From assembly GCF_000264375.1 (NCBI RefSeq), contig NZ_AJXW01000052.1:1-64000 (forward strand): 64,000 bases of DNA, in the 5' to 3' direction. Under the pieces are notes generated by a model. The model saw only the letters and a program-made list of their open reading frames with translations, was not told the origin of the DNA and searched no databases. The position numbers and the translations under genes are program-made. Below are positions 17,016-25,929 of this stretch, piece after piece. Source of the DNA: Rhodanobacter thiooxydans LCS2 (lineage in GTDB: Bacteria > Pseudomonadota > Gammaproteobacteria > Xanthomonadales > Rhodanobacteraceae). Within the stretch, counting starts at the first letter, position 1, and each line of letters starts with the position of its first letter.

Positions 17016-17730
17016 CCCGCGGCGACGGCGCGCGCGCCAACGCCCAGACGTCCACCCGCTGCACGCCGGCGCGGCGCAGCACGCGGGCACACTCGGCCAG
17101 GGTGGCGCCAGTGGTCATCACGTCGTCGAGGATCGCCACGTGCGCGGGCAGCGCCACGCCCTCGCGCAGGGCGAACGCGCCGTGCACGTTGCGGCGGCGG
17201 GCGAGCGCGTCGAGTTCGGTCTGCGCCGCGGTGGAACGCCGGCGCAGCAGCGCGTCGTGGCGCAGCGGCACGCCGGATGCACGCGCCAGCGAGCGGGCCA
17301 GTTCCAGCGCCTGGTTGTAGCCGCGCCGGCGCAGGCGGCTGTGGTGCAGCGGCACCGGCAGCAACAGCTGCGGCAGGCGGATCGGGCACGGCTCGCGCTG
17401 CCACAGCTGGGCCAGCACGCGGCCGGCCGCCAGATCGGCCTGGAACTTGTAGCGCGATTCCAGCCGGTCCAGCGGCCAGCCGTAGCGGAATGGCGCCCAC
17501 GCCGCATCCCACGGCGGCGCGCGGCGCTGGCACTCGCCGCACAAGGCTGCCGGCGCGGCCAGCGGCAGCGCGCAGCGCGCGCAGCAACTGCGGTTGCGCG
17601 GCAGTTCGGCCGCGCACTCGGCGCACAGGTCGGCGCCGGCGGTGCCGGGCGCGCCGCACAACAGGCAGCGCCATGGCAGCAGCCACCGCCGCAGCGCTCG
17701 CCAGGGTTGCAGCAGGCTTGGCTGATCCAT
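16996..17730 (-). CDS. comF: ComF-family phosphoribosyltransferase-like protein
   Basis: The 244-residue protein has the ComF layout: an N-terminal zinc-ribbon-like region with paired cysteines (CLLCG, CAEC, CARC, CGEC) and a C-terminal PRTase-type domain ending in the motif VAILDDVMTTGAT. ComF proteins are needed for DNA uptake during natural transformation in several bacteria, with an otherwise poorly understood role; dprA, another competence gene, is also in this window. I chose ATG 17730 (MDQPSLLQPW), which has GGGAGG upstream; the frame remains open further but would overlap the promoter of the divergent nitrite reductase gene. It converges on the PHP hydrolase gene with a 20-base overlap. 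Confidence 0.88.
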   Translation of the reverse strand: MDQPSLLQPWRALRRWLLPWRCLLCGAPGTAGADLCAECAAELPRNRSCCARCALPLAAPAALCGECQRRAPPWDAAWAPFRYGWPLDRLESRYKFQADLAAGRVLAQLWQREPCPIRLPQLLLPVPLHHSRLRRRGYNQALELARSLARASGVPLRHDALLRRRSTAAQTELDALARRRNVHGAFALREGVALPAHVAILDDVMTTGATLAECARVLRRAGVQRVDVWALARAPSPRVSGASG

Positions 17731-17875
17731 CCGTCCTCCCCATGTTCCGCCGGCATGGTAGCGGTAAGCCGCGTACGGGATATCACCCTGCGCCCATATT
17801 GGCGACGTACACTGCAAGGCTGTCGCTCCGCGACGCCTGCTTGCAGCTGCAACTTCATCCACCTGGGAGGTTCCC

Positions 17876-19858
17876 ATGTCCGTACCCGACGGCGGCAAGT
17901 CCGCCCCATCCACCTGGCCGGCCGTCGCCGGCACCGCGCTGCGCGTGGCGTTCGGCCTGATCTGGGCGGTGAGCGCCGCGCTCACCTGGACGTCCGACTT
18001 CGCCAGCCACTACGTGGGCTACCTGCACAACGCCGCCACCGGCCAACCGGCCTGGTCGGCATGGTGGTTCGACCTGTGGATCGGCCTGGTGACGCCGCAC
18101 GTGGGCTTCTTCGTGTGGGCCACGCGCATCGCCGAAACGCTGCTGGCCCTGGCGCTGCTGCTGGGCTTCGCGCGCAAGATCACCTACGTGGTGGGCATCC
18201 TGTTCAGCCTGTTGATCTGGAGCACGGCGGAGGGTTTTGGCGGCCCGTACTCGGTGGGCGCGAACAACATCGGCGCGGCGCTCAGCTACGTGCTGATTTT
18301 CGTGGCGCTGATCGTGATCAATCTGCGCGCCGGCCCCAGCCCCTACAGCCTGGATTACCTGATCGAGCGCCGCTGGCCCGGCTGGCGCCGCGTGGCCGAC
18401 TGGAACGACAAGCTCCCGCTGGCCGACGTGCATCCGCTGCCGTGGCGCGTGCAGGGGCCGGCGCTGGCCGGCGTGCTGATCCTGGTGGCGCTGCTGCTGG
18501 CCGGCCTGCACAGCGCGTTGAACGTGCGCTCGTCCAGCCCGCAGGCCGCCGCCGCCGCAGTGACACCGCTGTCGCTGGCCTCCAGCCAGCCCATCGAGAA
18601 AGCCCGCGACGCCCGCCTGCCGCCGCTGCAGCCGGGCGACAGCGTGGACGTGCACATCATCTCCAGCAACGACAGCGTGGAGATCGCCAGCGGCGTGCAG
18701 TACCAGGCCTGGACCTTCGGCACGACCGTGCCCGGCCCGGTGATCCATGTGCGCCAGGGGCAAACGGTGAACTTCACCCTCACCAACCGCGGCACCATGC
18801 AGCATTCGATCGACTTCCACTCGGCGATCACCCCGCCCAGCCTGCACTACGTGGACATCATGCCGGGCGAGTCGATCACGTTCTCGTTCGTGGCCAAGGT
18901 GCCTGGCGCGTTCCTGTACCACTGCGGCACGCCGCCGGTGCTGCTGCACATCGGCAACGGCATGTACGGCGCGATCATCGTCGACCCGGCCACGCCATTG
19001 CCGCCGGCCGCGGAAAGCTACGTGCTGGTGCAGGGTGAGTGGTACACCCAGCAGGTGTCCGGCCAGCTGATGGCCGGCAACTACGAGAAGATGCAGCAGA
19101 TGCGCCCCGACGAGGTGGTGTTCAACGGCGCGGCGTTCCAGTACCGCGACCACCCGCTCACCGCCAAGCCCGGCGACCTGGTGCGCCTGTACGTGGTCAA
19201 CGCCGGCCCCAGCCTGTGGAGCGCGTTCCACGTGATCGGCGCGATCTTCGACAAGGTGTATCCCGGCGGCAACCCGGCACAGGCCATCGACGGCGTCTCG
19301 ACCTACTCCGTCGGGCCCGGCGAGGGCGCGGTGTTCGACCTGAAGCTGGACGAAGCCGGCCACTACCCGTTCGTCGACCACGCGATGGCGCACATGCAGC
19401 TGGGCGCGCAGGGCGTGCTGCTGGTGGGCGGCCCGAACGAGACGGCGGCCAAGCCGCCGGTGAGCAAGGCGCCAGCAGCAGCCGCGCCCGCCACGCCGCC
19501 GCCGGCGGCCGCCAGCGGTCCGTACAAGTTCGACCCGGCTCGCGGCGCTTCGCTGTACGCCGCCAACTGCGGGGCCTGCCACCAGGCCACCGGCCTGGGC
19601 CTGCCCGGCGCGTTCCCGCCGCTGAAGGACAACGTGGCAGTGCTGGACGCCAACCCGGCCAAGCACATCGAGGTAATCCTGAAGGGGCTGCAGGGCCAGG
19701 TGATCAACGGCACCAGCTACCCCACCGCGATGCCTCCGTTCGCCGCCGCCCTGAACGACGCAGACATTGCCGACATCGCCAACCACGAGCGCAGCTCATG
19801 GGGCAATCAGGGCAAGCCGGTCACCGCCGAGCAGGTGAAGGACGCGCGCGGCAAGTAA
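17876..19858 (+). CDS. DoxX-like / NirK-type copper nitrite reductase / cytochrome c fusion
   Basis: The 660-residue protein has three parts. Residues about 18-210 form a membrane domain with four to five hydrophobic segments resembling DoxX/DoxD proteins. Residues about 245-520 are a two-cupredoxin NirK core: type 1 copper ligands H310, C350, H358, M363; type 2 ligands H315, H349, H452; and the two catalytic residues, Asp (D313) and His (H426), at positions equivalent to D98 and H255 of the Alcaligenes enzyme. The Cys-to-His loop of the type 1 site is one residue shorter than in that enzyme. After an Ala/Pro linker (about 525-548) comes a class I cytochrome c (CGACH 565-569, probable axial M619). 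Role inferred: nitrite to nitric oxide on the periplasmic face, with built-in electron relay. ATG 17876 has GGGAGG six bases upstream. No other denitrification gene is adjacent. Confidence 0.85.
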   Translation: MSVPDGGKSAPSTWPAVAGTALRVAFGLIWAVSAALTWTSDFASHYVGYLHNAATGQPAWSAWWFDLWIGLVTPHVGFFVWATRIAETLLALALLLGFARKITYVVGILFSLLIWSTAEGFGGPYSVGANNIGAALSYVLIFVALIVINLRAGPSPYSLDYLIERRWPGWRRVADWNDKLPLADVHPLPWRVQGPALAGVLILVALLLAGLHSALNVRSSSPQAAAAAVTPLSLASSQPIEKARDARLPPLQPGDSVDVHIISSNDSVEIASGVQYQAWTFGTTVPGPVIHVRQGQTVNFTLTNRGTMQHSIDFHSAITPPSLHYVDIMPGESITFSFVAKVPGAFLYHCGTPPVLLHIGNGMYGAIIVDPATPLPPAAESYVLVQGEWYTQQVSGQLMAGNYEKMQQMRPDEVVFNGAAFQYRDHPLTAKPGDLVRLYVVNAGPSLWSAFHVIGAIFDKVYPGGNPAQAIDGVSTYSVGPGEGAVFDLKLDEAGHYPFVDHAMAHMQLGAQGVLLVGGPNETAAKPPVSKAPAAAAPATPPPAAASGPYKFDPARGASLYAANCGACHQATGLGLPGAFPPLKDNVAVLDANPAKHIEVILKGLQGQVINGTSYPTAMPPFAAALNDADIADIANHERSSWGNQGKPVTAEQVKDARGK

Positions 19859-19878
19859 CCCCGGCGTGGATGAGTCGA

Positions 19879-19910
19879 GGAAAGGCGGCCTGCGGGTCGC
19901 CTTTCCGTTT
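19879..19910 (+). terminator. Intrinsic terminator after the NirK fusion gene
   Basis: GGAAAGGCG (19879-19887) pairs perfectly with CGCCTTTCC (19898-19906) across a ten-base loop, followed by GTTT. It lies 20 bases after the stop codon. The U run is short, so efficiency is uncertain. Confidence 0.6.
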
Positions 19911-19932
19911 GCGGCCGCCGCGCGGCGTCACC

Positions 19933-19966
19933 TCGTCAACCAGTCAGCATGTAGAAGAGTTGACGA
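19933..19966 (+). promoter_or_regulatory. BirA-type operator in front of bioB
   Basis: TCGTCAAC at 19933-19940 and GTTGACGA at 19959-19966 form a perfect 8+8 inverted repeat with an 18-base spacer; counted as nine-base half-sites (TCGTCAACC / AGTTGACGA, one mismatch) the gap is 16. The known BirA operator is TTGTAAACC, 14-16 bases, GGTTTACAA, and this matches its shape and most positions (TGTxAACC-type). It lies 47 bases before bioB, the first biotin gene, so biotin-dependent repression is the natural reading. Confidence 0.65.
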
Positions 19967-20013
19967 CAGAGGTCGGCCCGCCCAAACTCGCCGGCTCTGC
20001 CACGGAGCCCGCC

Positions 20014-21057
20014 ATGCCCGAAGCCGCCATCCGCCACGACTGGACGCGCGAGGAAGTCGCCGCGCTGTTCGCGCTGCCGTTCAACGAGCTGCTGCATCGC
20101 GCGCACGGCGTGCATCGCCAGCACCACGACCCGAACGCGGTGCAGGTGTCGACCCTGCTGTCGATCAAGACCGGCGGCTGCCCCGAGGACTGCGCCTACT
20201 GCCCGCAGGCGGCGCGCTACGACACCGGTGTGGCGGCGCAGAAACTGATGGATACTGACGACGTGCTGCAGCGCGCCCGCGCCGCCAAGGCCGCCGGCGC
20301 CAGCCGCTTCTGCATGGGCGCAGCCTGGCGGGGGCCGAAGGACCGCGACATCCCCAAGGTCGCCGCGATCGTGCGCGCGGTGAAGGGTCTGGGCCTGGAA
20401 ACCTGCGCCACCCTGGGCCTGCTCGGCCACGGCCACGCGCAGGCGCTGAAGGACGCCGGCCTCGACTACTACAACCACAACCTCGACACCGCGCCGGAGT
20501 TCTATGGCGAGATCATCCACACCCGCGAATACCAGGATCGACTGGTCACGCTGGCACAGGTGCGCGACGCCGGCCTGAAGACCTGCTGCGGCGGCATCGT
20601 CGGCATGGGCGAGACGCGCGAGCAGCGCGCCGGCCTGCTGCAGGCGCTGGCCAACCTCCCCGAACACCCGCAGTCGGTGCCGATCAACCAGCTGGTGCCG
20701 GTGCCCGGCACGCCGCTGGGCGGCGCCGAACCGATCGATCCGTTCGAGTTCGTGCGCGCGATCGCGGTGGCGCGGATCCTGATGCCGCTGTCGATCGTGC
20801 GCCTCTCGGCCGGCCGCCAGCAGATGGACGACGCAGTGCAAGCGCTGTGCTTCTTCGCCGGCGCCGGCTCGATCTTCTACGGTGAGAAGCTGCTCACCAC
20901 CGGCAACCCGGATGTGGAAGCGGATCGCGCGCTGTTCCGCCGGCTCGACCTGCATCCGCTGGAAGTGACCGCGAGCATGGGCACCGTGCACGCGGACATC
21001 GTCGACAGCGAAACCAACAGCTGCGGCCACGGTTGCGGCTGCAGTGCTGCAGCTTAA
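20014..21057 (+). CDS. bioB: Biotin synthase (radical SAM)
   Basis: BioB inserts sulphur into dethiobiotin to make biotin, using a radical-SAM [4Fe-4S] cluster and a second [2Fe-2S] cluster as sulphur donor. The 347-residue protein has the CxxxCxxC motif as C56, C60 and C63 ([12 protein letters not shown]), followed by the expected [11 protein letters not shown] and [13 protein letters not shown] segments. The C-terminus is rich in cysteine and glycine (SCGHGCGC). ATG 20014 gives the usual N-terminus; the frame is open upstream but crosses the operator. First gene of bioB-bioF-trhO-bioH-bioC. Confidence 0.96.
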   Translation: MPEAAIRHDWTREEVAALFALPFNELLHRAHGVHRQHHDPNAVQVSTLLSIKTGGCPEDCAYCPQAARYDTGVAAQKLMDTDDVLQRARAAKAAGASRFCMGAAWRGPKDRDIPKVAAIVRAVKGLGLETCATLGLLGHGHAQALKDAGLDYYNHNLDTAPEFYGEIIHTREYQDRLVTLAQVRDAGLKTCCGGIVGMGETREQRAGLLQALANLPEHPQSVPINQLVPVPGTPLGGAEPIDPFEFVRAIAVARILMPLSIVRLSAGRQQMDDAVQALCFFAGAGSIFYGEKLLTTGNPDVEADRALFRRLDLHPLEVTASMGTVHADIVDSETNSCGHGCGCSAAA

Positions 21058-21063
21058 GAGCAC

Positions 21064-21182
21064 CCCACCACCCCAACCCTCCCCTGCTCACCCTGTCGGG
21101 GTGAGCAGGGGAGGGAGCAGAGCGCGCAGCTTTGGTCCGGTCCCTCCCCCAGCACAGCAGGGAGAGGTCAGGAGGGGGTGCT
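21064..21182. repeat. Composite palindromic repeat, bioB-bioF junction
   Basis: The left part is a strong hairpin, CTCCCCTGCTCACCC / GGGTGAGCAGGGGAG (about 21078-21113). The right part is a second, weaker palindrome around CTCCCCCAGCACAGCAGGGAG. The C/G-rich arms with CTGC...GCAG tips match the ilvC-ilvB copy (3475-3585). It ends about 26 bases before the bioF start. Confidence 0.65.
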
Positions 21183-21208
21183 CTTCACCCCGCGCCGAGC
21201 ACTGACCC

Positions 21209-22414
21209 ATGCCCCGCCCTGACCTCCTGCAGCGCCTCGCCAACCACACCGCCGAACGTACGCGCACCCGGCTGCTACGCCGCCTGCACACGATCGACCT
21301 CGCCGACGGCCCGTGGCTGGAGAGCGGCAGCCAGCGTCTGCTGTCGTTCTGCAGCAACGACTACCTCGGCCTGGCGCAGCACCCGCAGCTGGTTGCCGCA
21401 CTCACCCGCGCGGCGCGCGAGGAAGGCGTCGGCAGCACCTCGGCGCATCTCATCTGCGGCCACCGCCGTGAACACGCCGAGCTGGAAGAGGCATTGGCCG
21501 TCTGGACCGGGCGCGAGTGCGCACTGCTGTTCTCCACCGGCTACATGGCCAACCTCGGCGTGCTGCAGACGCTGCTCGCAGGCGGCGATGTCTGCGTGCA
21601 GGACAAGCTCAACCACGCCTGCCTGCTCGATGGCGCGAAGCTCAGCGGCGCCGGGCTGAAGCGCTACCCGCACGCCGACGTGGACGCCGCCGCGCGCCAG
21701 CTGGCGGCGAACCCCGACGCTGCGGCAATGCTGGCCACCGACGGCGTGTTCAGCATGGACGGCGACGTCGCGCCGCTGCGCGAGCTGGCGCAGCTGTGTG
21801 CACGCGAGCGCGCCACCCTGATGGTCGACGATGCGCACGGCTTGGGCGTGCTCGGCGCGCACGGCGCCGGCAGCCTCGACGCGGCAAACCTGGGCCAGCA
21901 CGAGGTGCCGCTGCTGATGGCCACGCTGGGCAAGGCGCTCGGCTGCAGCGGCGCGTTCGTGGCTGGGCCGGCCGCGCTGATCGAGGGGTTGATCCAGTTC
22001 GCGCGCCCTTACATCTACACCACCGCGATGCCGCCGGCGCTGGCCGCCGCCGCGCTGGAGGCGGTGCAGCTGGCGCAGGCCGAAACGTGGCGGCGCGACA
22101 AACTCGCCGCGCTGATCGCGCGTTTCCGTCGCGGCGCGGCCGAACTCGGCCTGCCGCTGGCGCCCTCGCCCAGCGCGATCCAACCGCTGCTGCTGGGCGG
22201 CGCCGAGACCGCACTGGCGGCGGCGCATGCGCTGGAACGGCAAGGCGTGCTGGTCACCGCGATCCGCCCGCCGACCGTGCCTGCCGGCCAGGCGCGGCTG
22301 CGCATCACGCTGTCCGCGGCGCACGAGGAAGCCCACGTCGACCGGCTGCTGGGCGCGCTGGAAACGCTGCACCTGCCGGCCTCGCTCCGAGCGCCCGGCG
22401 ACGACCACGTATAA
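21209..22414 (+). CDS. bioF: 8-amino-7-oxononanoate synthase
   Basis: BioF condenses pimeloyl-ACP (or CoA) with alanine, the first step of the biotin ring pathway, using PLP. The 401-residue protein has the class II aminotransferase-like fold with [12 protein letters not shown] near the N-terminus, [12 protein letters not shown] for substrate binding, [10 protein letters not shown], and the PLP lysine in [10 protein letters not shown]. Length and motifs are typical. It is separated from bioB by a palindromic repeat and followed after 28 bases by trhO. Confidence 0.95.
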   Translation: MPRPDLLQRLANHTAERTRTRLLRRLHTIDLADGPWLESGSQRLLSFCSNDYLGLAQHPQLVAALTRAAREEGVGSTSAHLICGHRREHAELEEALAVWTGRECALLFSTGYMANLGVLQTLLAGGDVCVQDKLNHACLLDGAKLSGAGLKRYPHADVDAAARQLAANPDAAAMLATDGVFSMDGDVAPLRELAQLCARERATLMVDDAHGLGVLGAHGAGSLDAANLGQHEVPLLMATLGKALGCSGAFVAGPAALIEGLIQFARPYIYTTAMPPALAAAALEAVQLAQAETWRRDKLAALIARFRRGAAELGLPLAPSPSAIQPLLLGGAETALAAAHALERQGVLVTAIRPPTVPAGQARLRITLSAAHEEAHVDRLLGALETLHLPASLRAPGDDHV

Positions 22415-22442
22415 TCGCCGCCTGCTCCGCCGATTCCCCCGC

Positions 22443-23186
22443 ATGTCGATCGTCAACATCTCCGCCTACAAGTTCATCAGCCTGGACGACCTGCCCGCGC
22501 TGCGCGAGCGGCTGTTCGCGCGCTGCGAGGCGCTGGCGCTGAAGGGCACGATCCTGCTGGCGCCGGAGGGTATCAACCTGTTCCTCGCCGGCAGCCGGGC
22601 GCAGATCGACGGCTTCCTGGCCACGCTGCACGACGACCCTCGCTTCGCCGACCTCGCGCCGAAGGAATCGCTCTCCGCCACGGTGCCGTTCGGCCGCCTG
22701 CGCGTGCGCCTGAAGCGCGAGATCATCACCATGCGCCTGCCCGCGATCCGCCCGGAAGGCGGCCGCGCGCCCGTGGTGGACGCGCTTACCCTGCAGCGCT
22801 GGCTGGACCAGGGCCGCGACGACGAGGGCCGCGAAGTGGTGCTGCTGGACACCCGCAACGACTACGAGACCGATGCCGGCAAGTTCGCGCAGGCGGTCGA
22901 CTACCGCCTCGCCAGCTTCACCGGCTTCCCCGCCGCGATCGCCGCCGACCGCGCGCGCTACGAAGGCAAGACCGTCGTCTCGTACTGCACCGGCGGCATC
23001 CGTTGCGAGAAGGCCGCGCTGCACATGCATGGGCTCGGCATGGAGCACGTCTACCAGCTCGACGGCGGCATCCTGAAATACCTCGAACAGACCAACGGCG
23101 CGCACTGGCAGGGCGACTGCTTCGTGTTCGACGGACGCGGCGCCGTGGACAAACGGCTGCTGCCTGCGCAGGGCACCAACGCATGA
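22443..23186 (+). CDS. trhO: tRNA uridine(34) hydroxylase / rhodanese-like protein
   Basis: The 247-residue protein matches the YceA/TrhO family: an N-terminal segment ([27 protein letters not shown]) and a rhodanese domain (about 110-225) with the active-site loop [11 protein letters not shown] (C182) and the [13 protein letters not shown] end. TrhO makes 5-hydroxyuridine at the tRNA wobble position. It is shorter than the E. coli protein of about 350 residues, lacking its C-terminal extension. It sits inside the biotin operon and its stop codon overlaps the bioH start (ATGA). Whether it has a role linked to biotin or sulphur is open. Confidence 0.85.
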   Translation: MSIVNISAYKFISLDDLPALRERLFARCEALALKGTILLAPEGINLFLAGSRAQIDGFLATLHDDPRFADLAPKESLSATVPFGRLRVRLKREIITMRLPAIRPEGGRAPVVDALTLQRWLDQGRDDEGREVVLLDTRNDYETDAGKFAQAVDYRLASFTGFPAAIAADRARYEGKTVVSYCTGGIRCEKAALHMHGLGMEHVYQLDGGILKYLEQTNGAHWQGDCFVFDGRGAVDKRLLPAQGTNA

Positions 23187-23968
23187 GCCTGTTCGTCGAC
23201 CGGCGCGGCCAAGGCCCCGTGCCGCTGGTGCTGCTGCACGGTTGGGCAATGCACGGCGGCGTGCTGGCGCCGCTGGTCGAGGCGCTGGAAACGCAATGCA
23301 CCATGTACGTGGTCGACCTGCCCGGCCACGGCCGCTCGCGCGACTGCGGCCTGACGCTGGAGCCGCGTGCGTGTGCCGCGGCGATCGCCGGGCTGACGCC
23401 GCCGGCGTTCTGGCTGGGCTGGTCGCTGGGCGGCACCATCGCGCTCACCGCCGCGCTGGAACTGCCGCGGCAGGTGCGCGGCCTGGCGATGCTGTGCGCT
23501 ACACCGAAATTCGTGCGCGACGCCGGCTGGCCATACGGCGCCGACGACCAGTTGGTGCATCAGTTGGCCAGCGACCTGGAAACCGACTACCACGCCACCA
23601 TCGAGCGCTTCCTGGCGCTGGAGGCGATGGGCAGCGCCGACCCGCGCGGCGAACTGCGCCACCTGCGCGAGCTGGTGTTCACCCGCGGCGAACCCGACCT
23701 GCGCGTGCTGCAGGAAGGCATCCGCATCCTGGAAAGCAGCGACCGCCGCGCCGCCCTGCCCGACCTGGCCGTGCCCAGCGCCTGGATCAGCGGCCGCCGC
23801 GACCGGCTGGTGCCGCCGCGGGCGATGGCCTGGTCGGCCAGCCAGTGCGCCGGCCAGTACACCGAAATCCAGCAAGCCGGCCACGCGCCGTTCTTCGGCC
23901 ACGCCGACGCGGTGGCGCAGGCGCTGCAGCCGCTGCTGTTTCCTTCTTCCCTTGAGCAGGTTCGATGA
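23183..23968 (+). CDS. bioH: Pimeloyl-ACP methyl ester esterase
   Basis: BioH removes the methyl group from pimeloyl-ACP methyl ester, ending the BioC-primed fatty-acid cycle of biotin synthesis. The 261-residue alpha/beta hydrolase has the oxyanion segment LLHGWAMHG, the nucleophile S81 in GWSLGG, D207 in GRRDRL and H234 in AGHAPF. ATG 23183 overlaps the trhO stop codon and its own end overlaps bioC by four bases, so the three genes are tightly coupled. The C-terminus continues about 10 residues (SSLEQVR) past the hydrolase core. Confidence 0.93.
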   Translation: MSLFVDRRGQGPVPLVLLHGWAMHGGVLAPLVEALETQCTMYVVDLPGHGRSRDCGLTLEPRACAAAIAGLTPPAFWLGWSLGGTIALTAALELPRQVRGLAMLCATPKFVRDAGWPYGADDQLVHQLASDLETDYHATIERFLALEAMGSADPRGELRHLRELVFTRGEPDLRVLQEGIRILESSDRRAALPDLAVPSAWISGRRDRLVPPRAMAWSASQCAGQYTEIQQAGHAPFFGHADAVAQALQPLLFPSSLEQVR

Positions 23969-24843
23969 GCGACTTTCAACTCGACCAACAGCGCGTGCGC
24001 CGCAACTTCAGCCACGCCGCCGGCAGCTACGAACAGCACGATGCGCTGCAGCGCGAAGTGGGCGATGCCCTGCTCGAACGGCTGGGCTTCTACCTGGAAA
24101 CGCCGCTGCGCGTGGTCGACGTCGGCGCCGGCACCGGCCGCGGCAGCGCGCTGCTGAAGCAGAAATACCCCAAGGCCGAGGTGATCGCGGTCGACCTGGC
24201 GTTGCCGATGCTGCGCGCGGCGAAGCAGCACAACAGCTGGCTGAAACCGTTCCGCCGCGTCTGCGCCGAAGCCACCCACCTGCCGCTGGCCGACCACAGC
24301 GTGGACGTGCTGTATTCCAACCTGTGCTTCCAGTGGGTCGACGACCTGCCGGCGCTGTTCGGCGAATGCATGCGCGTGCTCAAGCCCGGCGGCTTCATGG
24401 CGTTCTCCAGCTTCGGCCCGGATACCCTGATGGAGCTGCGCGCGGCCTGGGCCGAAGCTGACCAGGAGCCGCACGTGGGCCGCTTCCTCGACATGCACGA
24501 CGTCGGCGACGCGATGCTCAACGCCGGCCTGCGCGACCCGGTGCTGGACGTGTTCCGCTACACCCTCACCTACAGCGAGCCACGCAAGCTGCTGGAAGAA
24601 CTGCGCGGCCTGGGCGCCACCAACGCCGACCGCGCACGTGCCCGCGGCCTCACCGGCAAGGCGCGCTATCGGCGCATGCTGGCCGCGTACGAAAGCATGC
24701 GCCGGGACGGGCGCATTCCGGCCACCTGGGAAGTGGTCAGCGCGCACGCCTGGGGTCCGCCAGTCGGCCAGCCGCGCCGCGTGCCCGGCGGCGAAATCGC
24801 CACCTTCTCGATCGACAGCCTGCGCGGCTCGCGGCGGCGCTGA
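23965..24843 (+). CDS. bioC: Malonyl-ACP O-methyltransferase
   Basis: BioC methylates malonyl-ACP so that it can enter fatty-acid elongation disguised as a primer for pimelate. The 292-residue protein starts with the BioC-type segment QRVRRNFSHAAGSYEQHD, has the SAM-binding motif VVDVGAGTGRGS (about 50-61), the acidic loop VIAVDLALPML, and the post-motif region LYSNLCFQWVDDLPALF. Start overlaps bioH (ATGA). It is the last gene of the operon; bioA and bioD are not in the window. Confidence 0.94.
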   Translation: MSDFQLDQQRVRRNFSHAAGSYEQHDALQREVGDALLERLGFYLETPLRVVDVGAGTGRGSALLKQKYPKAEVIAVDLALPMLRAAKQHNSWLKPFRRVCAEATHLPLADHSVDVLYSNLCFQWVDDLPALFGECMRVLKPGGFMAFSSFGPDTLMELRAAWAEADQEPHVGRFLDMHDVGDAMLNAGLRDPVLDVFRYTLTYSEPRKLLEELRGLGATNADRARARGLTGKARYRRMLAAYESMRRDGRIPATWEVVSAHAWGPPVGQPRRVPGGEIATFSIDSLRGSRRR

Positions 24844-24918
24844 GTCGCGAGGCGGCTTTCGGCAGCCGGGAAACCCGGACCAGGCCGCCACTTCGCTGAT
24901 GGACGCGATAGTCGTTCC

Positions 24919-24953
24919 GGAAGAAACAAGGCTCCGTGCAGATGCACGGAGCC
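24919..24953 (-). terminator. Terminator hairpin between bioC and the minus-strand channel gene
   Basis: GGCTCCGTGCA (24930-24940) and TGCACGGAGCC (24943-24953) form a perfect 11-bp inverted repeat. On the minus strand it is followed by TTGTTTCTT, so it ends the transcript of the gene at 25009-25836; it may also stop bioC transcription from the other side. Confidence 0.75.
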
Positions 24954-25008
24954 AGGGTCTGGAACTCCAGCGGGCCTCGGGCTGGGCGCGAGACCGCGGG
25001 ATGCTTCC

Positions 25009-25836
25009 TCAGAAGCTGTACTTCAGCGACGCGCCCACGCCGTAGTCCGGGCTGCCGTCGGCGAAGCCACCCATCACATAGGCCTGCACGCGCAGGCTGT
25101 CGTTGAACTTGTGGTTCCAGTAGCCGGTGACCTCGCTCTGCGGGGCGCCGCCGGTGGCGATCCGCTCGCGGTAGTAGTAGTAGGCGCCGATGTCGTCGCT
25201 GCCGCCGAGCTTGTAGCCCATGCCGACGTTGGCGTTGAAGCCGTTCTTCAGCTGGATGTACGACGAGCTGGTGTACTTCATCCAGCCCACGCCGCCGAAC
25301 GCGGTCCAGTCGCCCATCACCTTGTAGGCGTCCAGCGCGAGGCCGTAGTCGTTCTTGCCGGTACCCAGGCCCTTGTTCTCGTCGGCGGTGCCGAACTTCA
25401 CCTTGCCGGTGAGATCAAGCCCGGCGGTGTGGTCGGCGTTGGTGAACAGTTCGTAGCCGAGCGAAGCGGTGACGTCGCCCAGACCCGATGCCGAACCGGT
25501 GGTCGTCGTGCCCGGTGCCGGCGGCACGCTGCCCTTGCCGTGGCCGCGGCCATTCGGGTTGCCATTCTTCACCCTGCCCACGCCGGGAATCACGTTGTCC
25601 GCACCGCTGATGTTGATGTAGGGCACGACGAGCTTGAAGGTCCAGCGATCGCTCTGGTACGCCGCCGTCACCGGCACCGACCAAATGTCGGTGGTGGCGC
25701 TGGTGCCGTACTTGCCGCTGCTGTAGTCGGCGCCCGCGGAGAGACTGAACTGGCCGTCGTCCGTGGCGGCATGGGCCGCCGGCGCACCGGCCAGCAGCAG
25801 GCCGCCTGCGATCATCCAAAGGTGTGGGTTGCGCAT
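25009..25836 (-). CDS. Outer-membrane transporter-like beta-barrel protein
   Basis: The 275-residue protein has a signal peptide (MRNPHLWMIAGGLLLAGAPAAHA) and then alternating beta strands ending in the outer-membrane-type terminal phenylalanine (GASLKYSF). Strand pattern, the opening FSLSAGADYSSGKYG, the VPVTAAYQSDRWTFKLVVPYI segment and overall size resemble the MetA-pathway-of-phenol-degradation-type transporter family, usually annotated simply as transporter. A Gly/Pro/Thr loop (about 90-118) looks like an external loop. No function is known for the branch. It is probably co-transcribed with the threonine-rich secreted protein upstream (93-base gap, same strand). Confidence 0.7.
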   Translation of the reverse strand: MRNPHLWMIAGGLLLAGAPAAHAATDDGQFSLSAGADYSSGKYGTSATTDIWSVPVTAAYQSDRWTFKLVVPYINISGADNVIPGVGRVKNGNPNGRGHGKGSVPPAPGTTTTGSASGLGDVTASLGYELFTNADHTAGLDLTGKVKFGTADENKGLGTGKNDYGLALDAYKVMGDWTAFGGVGWMKYTSSSYIQLKNGFNANVGMGYKLGGSDDIGAYYYYRERIATGGAPQSEVTGYWNHKFNDSLRVQAYVMGGFADGSPDYGVGASLKYSF

Positions 25837-25929
25837 GAAGAAGGTTTCCTTGCTTGTTGCTGGGGAGAGAATGGCAACAGGCCCGGCTCACGCCGGGCCC
25901 GCTGTTTGGTTGTGCCGGGCGGGATGGAC

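Noticed and set aside
12492-17090. Very long open frame antisense to the TonB receptor and PHP genes
   Set aside because: It mirrors real genes on the other strand in GC-rich DNA, where stop codons are rare. Its translation is low-complexity His/Arg/Gly-rich without any domain, while the plus-strand proteins have clear motifs.
17731-17875. Search for FNR, NnrR or NsrR sites upstream of the NirK fusion
   Set aside because: No TTGAT-N4-ATCAA or similar inverted motif was found in the short upstream region.
21064-21182. Terminator between bioB and bioF
   Set aside because: The hairpin is strong but has no U run and matches the dispersed palindromic repeat family, so it is annotated as a repeat.
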